From: Candidatus Ectomicrobium neotermitis
GTDB lineage: Bacteria; Elusimicrobiota; Endomicrobiia; Endomicrobiales; Endomicrobiaceae
Assembly: GCA_031283745.1 (NCBI GenBank)
Contig: JAITBH010000027.1
Span: 1 to 7,503, forward strand
Length of the DNA: 7,503 nt
Direction: 5' to 3'
Of the stretch, positions 1-5,554 are shown one piece after another (the first letter of the stretch is position 1; every line of letters starts with the position of its first letter). The position numbers were made by a program, and so were the translations under genes. The notes below the pieces were generated by a model, which was given only the letters and a program-made list of their open reading frames with translations, made no database searches and was not told the DNA's origin.

Positions 1-130
1 AACACGAAACGGGACGGGGGATTGCGGGGCGGAACTTGGAAAATGCGGGTGGTTGGTTTTTTTGCCGTGGTTGTTGTTTTTTTTGGTCGTTTGTTGTGGT
101 CGTTGCCGTGGCAGTTCCCTAACCCCTGCT

Positions 131-223
131 GTTAACGGCATTCTGAACCCGCCAAAAGGAATCGGCGGGCGGGAGGGTTTGAAACCCTCCCCTACATTGA
201 TCACCCCCAATCGGTGCCGTTGC
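131..223. repeat. 93-bp palindromic repeat, copy A (REP/MITE-like)
   Basis: This copy is 91/93 identical to the one at 261-353. The differences are C170/T300 and G181/C311. Inside are two hairpins: CCCGCC (148-153) pairing with GGCGGG (164-169) around a 10-nt loop, and a 21-bp palindrome at 171-191 with 10-bp arms. Terminal inverted repeats AACGGCA (134-140) and TGCCGTT (215-221) bound an 88-bp core. This resembles a REP or miniature transposable element. No target-site duplication is obvious, and no transposase is in the window. Confidence 0.85.
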
Positions 224-232
224 CGTTGCAGT
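215..232. repeat. Hexamer tract TGCCGT/TGCAGT, three units
   Basis: TGCCGT, TGCCGT and TGCAGT follow without gaps at the right end of repeat copy A, then TCCCTAACCCC. The first unit is part of the terminal inverted repeat. A related two-unit version (TGCCGT GGCAGT) at 104-115 precedes copy A and is followed by the same TCCCTAACCCC linker. Confidence 0.75.
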
Positions 233-260
233 TCCCTAACCCCTAAATCCTGACCTCTCA

Positions 261-353
261 GTTAACGGCATTCTGAACCCGCCAAAAGGAATCGGCGGGT
301 GGGAGGGTTTCAAACCCTCCCCTACATTGATCACCCCCAATCGGTGCCGTTGC
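261..353. repeat. 93-bp palindromic repeat, copy B (REP/MITE-like)
   Basis: Second copy, exactly 130 bp downstream of copy A, in the same orientation. Hairpins are at 278-283 with 294-299 and at 301-321. Terminal inverted repeats are AACGGCA (264-270) and TGCCGTT (345-351). The centre of the 21-bp palindrome is C311 instead of G181. Confidence 0.85.
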
Positions 354-374
354 AGTTGCCGTTGCCGTTGCAGT
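345..374. repeat. Hexamer tract TGCCGT/TGCAGT, five units
   Basis: Units in order are TGCCGT, TGCAGT, TGCCGT, TGCCGT and TGCAGT, at the right end of repeat copy B. The unit number differs from the tract after copy A (three), suggesting expansion and contraction by slippage. Confidence 0.78.
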
Positions 375-385
375 TCGCCGTGGTC

Positions 386-425
386 GTTCCCTTTCGTTCC
401 CTTTTTTTCCCTTTTGTTCCCTGAC
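386..425. repeat. 10-bp tandem repeat, four imperfect units
   Basis: GTTCCCTTTC, GTTCCCTTTT, TTTCCCTTTT and GTTCCCTGAC follow in phase. Each unit carries CCC followed by seven other bases. On the minus strand, which is the transcript strand of macB, this gives evenly spaced GGG tracts. Confidence 0.75.
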
Positions 426-434
426 CCCTGCCCC
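389..434 (-). other. Potential G-quadruplex tract just downstream of the macB stop
   Basis: On the minus strand the G-runs at 434-431, 428-425, 421-419, 411-409, 401-399 and 391-389 are separated by 2, 3, 7, 7 and 7 bases. This fits the usual motif of at least four G3 tracts with loops of 1-7 nt. It begins 6 nt after the macB stop codon and would be present in RNA if transcription continues past the gene. Confidence 0.5.
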
Positions 435-439
435 TGCCG

Positions 440-2407
440 TTAATTGTGGCGGAGTGCGTCGATGGGGGTTAATTTTGAGGCTTTCATAGCGGGGGCAACT
501 CCAAAAATCAGCCCGATTAAAACGGAGAAACCAAAAGCCAGCACTACAGAAAATGATGAAACAGCAGTTGTCCAGCCCGCAAATTTGCCGATAAGCAAAG
601 ATGAAAAAAGCCCCATAAAAATGCCAGCTAACCCGCCGCTGCAGCAAATAAAGACGGACTCGATTATGAACTGAAAAAGTATTGCCGAATTGTTTGCCCC
701 GATGGCTTTCCTCAGTCCTATTTCTTTTGTCCTTTCTGTGACGGAAACAAACATTATATTCATAATGCCAATTCCGCCTACCAATAAGCTTATGAAAGCA
801 ATCGACCCAAGCAGCAAAGAAAAAGCTCGGCTCATCGATGTCATTGTTTCTTGAATTTCAGCCATATTTCTTATGCGGACTGCCTCCGTTTGCGATGGCA
901 AAAAGCGATGGGTAAACAGAAGTCTCTTTGTGATGGAGGCTGCAACCGAATCCATATCGTAATTAGGGGCAACCTCAACATCTATATTGCTAAAAAACTG
1001 AGTGCCGACCAATCGATGAAGGGCGGTGAGCAGCGGAACGGTTATTTTGTCGTCCTCATCACGCCAGCCGCTATAACCCTTTTTTGGCAAAACGCCGATT
1101 ATCTGGAAGTTCACCCATGCAACACGAACAAAATCTCCGACGGGGTTGTAGTCAGGGTCTCCATAGATATTTTCAACAACTGTCCTGCCCACAAGGACTA
1201 CCCTTTTTTTCTCATTGTCCTCTTGCTTTGTAAAAAAACGGCCCTTTTGCGGGACAGCATTCCTCATCAATTCATAGTCGGCAGAAACCCCTTCAAGGCG
1301 GGTATTGTAATTTTTGCCATTTGCCACTATCTGCACCCTGCCCGCCACATTGCCCGATATATATTGAATGCCCTCAACGCTCTCCTTTAATACATTGATG
1401 TCGTCATTTGTAAATCTCATTCGCGACCCGCTTTCAGACGATATTCCGCCCCTTTGCGGCATACCCGGACTGATAGACAAAATGTTTGACCCAAGACTTG
1501 CCACCCGCTGTTCTATATCGTTTTGGGCGCCTTTTCCGACGGCAAGCATAGCTATTAAACTGGCGGCGCCAATGGTTACACCAACAATTGAAAGAATTGA
1601 ACGCAGCTTATTTCCTGTCAGCGAACGCCAAGCCTCTAAGACATAATCTTTGAGCCTAAGAAATGCCAACCCGCCTTTTTTCCCGCTGTCGACATCCTCC
1701 CTTTTGCTAACTTTTGCACCGCTTTCCATAGCTTTTTCATCAGAAATTATCAGCCCGTCCCTCAGTGTGATAACCCGCGAGGCATATGATTTTAGTTCTG
1801 CCTCATGGGTGACCATAATGATAGTTATGCCGGCTTCGTTTAGCTCTTTTAAGAGATTGATTATTTCTTTTGATGATGTGCTGTCTAAGTTTCCGGTGGG
1901 TTCGTCGGCATAAACTATGAGGGGATTGTTGACAAGCGATCTGGCTATAGCCACTCTTTGCTGCTGCCCGCCTGAAAGCTCATTTGGGCGATGAGTGCTT
2001 CTTTGTGAAAGACCGACCATATCCAAAAGCTTTGCGGGGTTTTGATGGAATAGTTTGTTTTTTGATTTTGAGTAGAGGGAGGGGAGTGCTACATTTTCGC
2101 GGGCAGTGAGTTTTGGCAGGAGATTAAACTGCTGAAAGATAAAACCAAGATATTGATTTCTTAAAGCTGCAGCCTCATCATCGCTAAAACGGGATACCTC
2201 TGTTCCCGATAACTTAAAAGATCCGCTGTCGATTTTGTCTAAGAGTCCCAGTATATTTAGAAGTGTCGACTTTCCGCTGCCCGAGGCGCCCATTATCATC
2301 ACAAATTCCCCTTGCTCGATGTCGAGGTCTATTCCGTGCAAAACGGGGACTTCAATTTTCTCCAGCTGATAGCTTTTCTTTATGTTTTTTAGCTCGATTA
2401 TTTTCAT
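440..2407 (-). CDS. macB: MacB-type ABC transporter (fused ATPase and permease)
   Basis: The protein has 655 residues, close to E. coli MacB. The N-terminal ATPase shows Walker A GASGSGKST (40-48), Q-loop FQQ (91-93), signature LSGGQQQ (144-150), Walker B LIVYADEP (163-170, D168 and E169) and H-loop H201. A charged linker (about 222-245) leads to the first transmembrane helix (about 268-291, starting NKLRSILSIVGVTIGAAS). A periplasmic MacB-PCD-like domain follows (about 292-525), then an FtsX-like permease part with three helices (about 528-553, 575-606, 618-642) including ERTKEIGLRKAIGA (558-571). The end is TPIDALRHN. Family members dimerise and use ATP to drive periplasmic substrates (macrolides, enterotoxin, peptides, lipids) through the adaptor and TolC by a mechanotransmission mechanism. 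The start is 7 nt after the adaptor stop. A stop codon directly upstream in frame excludes a longer form. AGAGGT lies 13 nt upstream, rather far. All catalytic residues are present. The TAA lies at the edge of a repeat array. The substrate is unknown. Confidence 0.94.
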   Translation of the reverse strand: MKIIELKNIKKSYQLEKIEVPVLHGIDLDIEQGEFVMIMGASGSGKSTLLNILGLLDKIDSGSFKLSGTEVSRFSDDEAAALRNQYLGFIFQQFNLLPKLTARENVALPSLYSKSKNKLFHQNPAKLLDMVGLSQRSTHRPNELSGGQQQRVAIARSLVNNPLIVYADEPTGNLDSTSSKEIINLLKELNEAGITIIMVTHEAELKSYASRVITLRDGLIISDEKAMESGAKVSKREDVDSGKKGGLAFLRLKDYVLEAWRSLTGNKLRSILSIVGVTIGAASLIAMLAVGKGAQNDIEQRVASLGSNILSISPGMPQRGGISSESGSRMRFTNDDINVLKESVEGIQYISGNVAGRVQIVANGKNYNTRLEGVSADYELMRNAVPQKGRFFTKQEDNEKKRVVLVGRTVVENIYGDPDYNPVGDFVRVAWVNFQIIGVLPKKGYSGWRDEDDKITVPLLTALHRLVGTQFFSNIDVEVAPNYDMDSVAASITKRLLFTHRFLPSQTEAVRIRNMAEIQETMTSMSRAFSLLLGSIAFISLLVGGIGIMNIMFVSVTERTKEIGLRKAIGANNSAILFQFIIESVFICCSGGLAGIFMGLFSSLLIGKFAGWTTAVSSFSVVLAFGFSVLIGLIFGVAPAMKASKLTPIDALRHN

Positions 2408-2414
2408 TTTTTAG

Positions 2415-3410
2415 CTAACGACCTCTGCCCATCGGCGCCGCACCTTGTTGGGCTTCTTTTTTGGCTCTTACAATCACAACAGTGTCGGCTTTGCTTAGAC
2501 CGGAAACAATCTCTGTCCACTTGCCGTCGGTAATCCCAATCTCGACTTTCCTTGCCATAACATCTCCGTTTTTGGTTTTTATCACCTGCACAGGAGGTCT
2601 TTTGTCTGCCCCTTTATCCTGCTTTTGCGGCTTTTCTTTTTTATCTGCCAGCACAAGAACGGAATGATCCGCCCCAACCGTGTTTATAAAGTCTGAGGGA
2701 ATGGCGGGGACATTTTCTTTATTGTCTATCTCGACATCTATTGAGGCAGTCATGCCTGACCTAAGATTTTTTGGAGGGCTGACGGGTCTTATGCGGATAG
2801 TGTAAACAGTAACATTGCTCACCACTGTGGCCTCATAAGCAATATGCTCAACAACTGCATCAAATTGCTCGTCGGGATAAGCGTCAAGACGGGCTTTGAG
2901 CTTTTGACCGATCTTGATGTATTTCAAGTCCGTCTCGTCTACGGAAGCATCGATGATTAAATTGTCAGCCATAGCCAAAATCGCATCGCTTACTCCAACA
3001 GTCTGCCCCGCTTCTTTGTCCCGCAAAATCACAAATCCGTTCATAGGGGCTGATATTGGAGTTTCTTTATATATGGTCTGCCATCTTTCATATTCTTTAT
3101 CGCTCACTGCTCGGGCTGCATCGATCATAGAAGCCCTTTCATTAGAACTCATCAAAACCAAAACCTGCCCCTTCTTTACCTCATCGCCCTCATTGACCAA
3201 AATGTTTTCAATTCGCCCTGCAAAAGGAGGTTTTATCTCTATCCTATTTCGTGGAATAACCTCTCCAGTGAGCCTAAATTCCACAATGATATTTCTCTCT
3301 TGCAATGAGGCTCGGCTTTCTATGGTTGTCGAGTCTTTTTGCATAAAGAAAAAAACAGCAACCAAAACGACAATTAAAATTCCCGCAATAATGATCAGCT
3401 TTTTCTTCAT
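2415..3410 (-). CDS. Periplasmic adaptor (membrane fusion) protein, MacA/HlyD-like, with short hairpin
   Basis: The protein has 331 residues. An N-terminal membrane anchor spans residues 4-23 after MKKK, so the bulk lies in the periplasm. The order is: first lipoyl half (about 59-87, IEIKPPFAGRIENILVNEGD), a short helical hairpin (about 89-117), second lipoyl half (118-148, PISAPMNGFVILRDKEAGQT), a beta-barrel domain (about 150-228, with LRSGMTASIDV) and a membrane-proximal C-terminal domain (about 235-315). This is the RND/MacA adaptor layout. The protein would link the ABC transporter to the TolC channel encoded on either side. AAGGA (3418-3422) lies 7 nt upstream of the ATG, in the end of the TolC-like gene. 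Odd features are the hairpin of only about 29 residues, much shorter than in MacA, and a charged linker (256-273, rich in K, Q and D) before the last domain. Assignment as adaptor is firm. Equivalence to MacA is by context. Confidence 0.9.
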   Translation of the reverse strand: MKKKLIIIAGILIVVLVAVFFFMQKDSTTIESRASLQERNIIVEFRLTGEVIPRNRIEIKPPFAGRIENILVNEGDEVKKGQVLVLMSSNERASMIDAARAVSDKEYERWQTIYKETPISAPMNGFVILRDKEAGQTVGVSDAILAMADNLIIDASVDETDLKYIKIGQKLKARLDAYPDEQFDAVVEHIAYEATVVSNVTVYTIRIRPVSPPKNLRSGMTASIDVEIDNKENVPAIPSDFINTVGADHSVLVLADKKEKPQKQDKGADKRPPVQVIKTKNGDVMARKVEIGITDGKWTEIVSGLSKADTVVIVRAKKEAQQGAAPMGRGR

Positions 3411-3411
3411 T

Positions 3412-4707
3412 TTATTTTCCTTTTGAAAAATCTTTTTCGCCTATAAAGTTTAACCACCGTGCCATCTGTAGTGCAGCAGCCCGCTTTGCCTCTAAAAGAT
3501 TGTTTTGTGCACCTATATAATCGTTGTCAATCATATACCAGTCCTGATAAGAGGACAGCCCGTTTATGTATTTTCTGTCAGAAATTTCAGATTGAAGTTG
3601 GGCAGCCTGCAGATATAAAACCCTCAAATTTATCGTCTCAAAAGCGTCTAAGACTGCATTGTATTCTCCGATACTTTGAGCTTTAAGCGACAGGAGCGTT
3701 TGCTTTAACTTGCTCTTTGCCGCCTCGTATTTGTTAGCAGATATTTTTGCAAACATAAGATCCTGCATGCCGTTAAAGAGTGGGTAGCTTGCAGTCAAAT
3801 TTGCACTCCAAGAATTGACGGCATCTTGGGATTGAGGTTTGTCGGGATTGTTTTGATTGAGGGAAGCCGAGATGGATATATTTGGAAGGAAGGAGCTTTT
3901 TGCATTTTTGTTTTGCGCCTCAGCTGTCTTGAGGGAATAGTCGGCAATTTTATATTCGGGAATTTCTTTGATGAGTGAGGAAAAATCTGGCTTTGCGGGA
4001 GGGGTTTGTGTGGCAGGAATTTGCTCGTCGGTTTCTAAAATCTCATCTCCGTCAACTCCCATCGCAGCATATAAAGCGCTTGATACCGTTTCGATATTTC
4101 TAAGCGCCTTCCTCAAGTCCAAATTGGCTGTTTCCATATCCGCCTCAGTCCTTCTTAAAGACCCAAGGTCAACATTTCCAGACTTATATTTGAGGTTTAT
4201 CATGTCCCGATTTTCGATCCTTTTATTCCTGATTTTTTTGACCAAATCGACCCTCTCATAAGCCCACATCAAGTTCACATATTCGCTATAAGCCTTATAC
4301 ATGATGTCTGAGACTGTTCTCTCATAAGCTGCTTTTGCCGTTTCTAAATCAAACAAAGCCAACCTCGCCTGAAAATAATCCGAAAAGCCCGCAAAAATCG
4401 AGAAGTTACCGCTAACTCCATAGCTATAGTTTGTCGAAAGATTGTGCCCAAAAGCCCTTGAGCCGTCTATCTGCGGCATATCGTTGTCGCTTTTAGACAA
4501 ACCCGCATTTAAGTTTATCGACGGGGCAAAGTTTCCCAAAGCACTGTAATATGAAAATCGGGCATTTTCGAGTTCTATGCGGGCAGACTTGATGTCGGAA
4601 TTGTTTTCTAAGGTTGTTGCTGCGGCAAAGTTCCAATTGATTTTTTTTGCTGCGATAGGCAGGGGAAAGAGAAAGGTAAAAATAAGAACGAATATGATTT
4701 TGTTCAT
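3412..4707 (-). CDS. TolC-family outer-membrane efflux protein
   Basis: The protein has 431 residues. A signal peptide is visible: MNK, a hydrophobic core IIFVLIFTFLFPLPIAA, then a likely cleavage before KK at 21-22. The mature part shows the duplicated outer-membrane efflux (OEP) architecture, with repeat 1 at about residues 25-215 and repeat 2 at about 240-425. Each is rich in long heptad-like helices. ALGNFAPSINLNAGLSKS (repeat 1) and SSFLPNISISASLNQNNP (repeat 2) are the typical turns from helix into membrane beta-strand. Such proteins trimerise into a channel across the outer membrane and a periplasmic tunnel. There is no lipobox cysteine, so it is not an OprM-like lipoprotein. The length fits the family. 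The adaptor gene starts 1 nt after its TAA and a MacB-like ABC gene follows, so this is the exit duct of the same pump. The best upstream purine motif (GAGG, 4721-4724) is about 13 nt from the ATG, an unusually long spacing. Confidence 0.92.
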   Translation of the reverse strand: MNKIIFVLIFTFLFPLPIAAKKINWNFAAATTLENNSDIKSARIELENARFSYYSALGNFAPSINLNAGLSKSDNDMPQIDGSRAFGHNLSTNYSYGVSGNFSIFAGFSDYFQARLALFDLETAKAAYERTVSDIMYKAYSEYVNLMWAYERVDLVKKIRNKRIENRDMINLKYKSGNVDLGSLRRTEADMETANLDLRKALRNIETVSSALYAAMGVDGDEILETDEQIPATQTPPAKPDFSSLIKEIPEYKIADYSLKTAEAQNKNAKSSFLPNISISASLNQNNPDKPQSQDAVNSWSANLTASYPLFNGMQDLMFAKISANKYEAAKSKLKQTLLSLKAQSIGEYNAVLDAFETINLRVLYLQAAQLQSEISDRKYINGLSSYQDWYMIDNDYIGAQNNLLEAKRAAALQMARWLNFIGEKDFSKGK

Positions 4708-4744
4708 AGCACTAAAAACGCCTCATTATGTGAATTGATTGCAT

Positions 4745-4774
4745 AAAAAAAACCGCACAGGGCGGTTAGTTTTT
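4745..4774 (-). terminator. Rho-independent terminator of the glutamate synthase operon
   Basis: Read on the minus strand, AACCGC (4762-4767) and GCGGTT (4751-4756) form a 6-bp stem around the loop CCTGT. A run of eight T starts within the stem end (4752-4745). An A-run upstream (4774-4770) can pair with the T-run, as in classic intrinsic terminators. It sits about 42 nt after the stop at 4816-4818. A second small palindrome (4770-4784, TTTTTGC-G-GCAAAAA) lies just before the stem. A run of T follows the hairpin on the plus strand as well, but no plus-strand gene needs it. Confidence 0.83.
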
Positions 4775-4815
4775 GCGGCAAAAAAGTTTGATGATAAAGC
4801 CAAACAAAAGGGCAA

Positions 4816-5553
4816 TTAAAGTTTGAAATAAATGTTTTTGTATGGATTTTTGTTGACTGCTGCATACTTAACAAAGGAGTCGATTTTTAAGGCAGACAAA
4901 TCTTTCTTGAAGTATTTTGAATACTCAGCCAAATGTTTTTTGAGGAAGCTCTTGTCGTCATCGTCGAGTTTAAGTTTCACTGCTTCTTTGCCGAGCTTAT
5001 AGTCAGGCGGCTTTTGAGCAATATAAATTTTCCCGCCGTGCATTCCTGTTCCGCAATATCTCCCCGTCAAATCCTCTCCGCTTTTAGTCCCAAGACCCAG
5101 CAAAATGATCGCCCCGCCTGCCATATACTCGCCTAAAAATTCTCCCGCCTTCCCGCCTATCATTATCAACGGTTTCATCTCTTGATACTCTTTCATATGA
5201 ATGCCGACCCGGTAGCCCGCATTTCCTTCAATATAAATTGCCCCGCCCCTCATCGCATATCCCGCCGTGTCTCCGCAATTGCCGTGAATTATTACTTTTC
5301 CGGCATTCATCGTATTGCCCACACCGTCTTGAGCATTCCCTATCACCTCAATTTCTGCCCCGCTCATATAAGCAGCCATATCGTTGCCGGGAGTGCCGTT
5401 GATGGTCAACTTTGCTTTGTTAGGTAAAGCTCTGCCGATATATCTCTGACCGAAAACATTGTTTAAGGTGATGTTCCCATCGATTGATATGGCCTCATCT
5501 ATCATCTCGTTTAGTTCTTTATATTTGATTCCAAAAGCATCTATGTTTTTCAT
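4816..5553 (-). CDS. Glutamate synthase GXGXG (domain 3) subunit
   Basis: The protein has 245 residues from the chosen ATG at 5553. It carries successive G-x-x-G-x-x-x-G turns of a right-handed beta-helix: GTPGNDMA (53-60), GNAQDGVG (72-79), GNCGDTAG (91-98), GNAGYRVG (110-117) and GKAGEFLG (134-141), then a glycine-rich stretch up to about 174. This is the GXGXG domain that forms the C-terminal part of large glutamate synthase (and occurs in FwdC/tungsten formylmethanofuran dehydrogenase). In GltB it is mainly structural, bridging the glutaminase and FMN domains around the ammonia channel. The tail after about residue 185 is charged, with a DDDDK stretch. Glutamate synthase is favoured over FwdC because the FMN subunit, polyferredoxin and FAD oxidoreductase genes precede it. 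The protein is cytoplasmic. It is the last gene of the operon and is followed by an intrinsic terminator about 42 nt after its stop. Confidence 0.9.
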   Translation of the reverse strand: MKNIDAFGIKYKELNEMIDEAISIDGNITLNNVFGQRYIGRALPNKAKLTINGTPGNDMAAYMSGAEIEVIGNAQDGVGNTMNAGKVIIHGNCGDTAGYAMRGGAIYIEGNAGYRVGIHMKEYQEMKPLIMIGGKAGEFLGEYMAGGAIILLGLGTKSGEDLTGRYCGTGMHGGKIYIAQKPPDYKLGKEAVKLKLDDDDKSFLKKHLAEYSKYFKKDLSALKIDSFVKYAAVNKNPYKNIYFKL

Positions 5554-5554
5554 T

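Larger units (their letters stand above)
1..439. other. Gene-free repeat-rich region downstream of macB
   Basis: No credible coding region was seen on either strand in these 439 bases. The two open frames here encode low-complexity peptides made of simple repeats. The first 110 bases are G/T-rich on the plus strand with runs such as GGGGG and TTTTTTTT. The remainder is a mosaic of two 93-bp repeats, hexamer tracts, a linker containing GTTCCCTAACCCC and a 10-bp tandem repeat, listed separately. No intrinsic terminator with a T-run was found for the efflux operon. The palindromes may act as 3'-end mRNA stabilisers or rho-related ends (inference). Confidence 0.75.

Noticed and set aside
53..253. 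Open frame on the plus strand encoding a 66-residue peptide with a hydrophobic start
   Set aside because: It is made from the G/T-rich tract, the repeat element and the hexamer linker. It has no ribosome binding site of note, and its frame is set by repeats rather than by coding constraint.
278..321. Hairpins of the repeat as an intrinsic terminator for the macB operon
   Set aside because: Neither hairpin is followed by a T-run on the minus strand, so the standard intrinsic terminator pattern is not met.
131..353. CRISPR array
   Set aside because: There are only two copies, 93 bp long, with a single short spacer-like linker made of simple repeats, and no cas genes in the window.
258..647. 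Open frame of 129 codons on the minus strand with an alternating Thr-Ala stretch
   Set aside because: It overlaps the 3' end of macB in another frame, and the Thr-Ala run is simply the ACGGCA hexamer tract being translated.
851..1390. 179-codon open frame on the plus strand
   Set aside because: It is antisense to the MacB periplasmic domain, which has clear family motifs on the minus strand. No recognisable domain was seen in it.
2914..3426. 170-codon open frame on the plus strand
   Set aside because: It is antisense to the adaptor gene and composed of the reverse of its lipoyl and membrane-anchor coding sequence.
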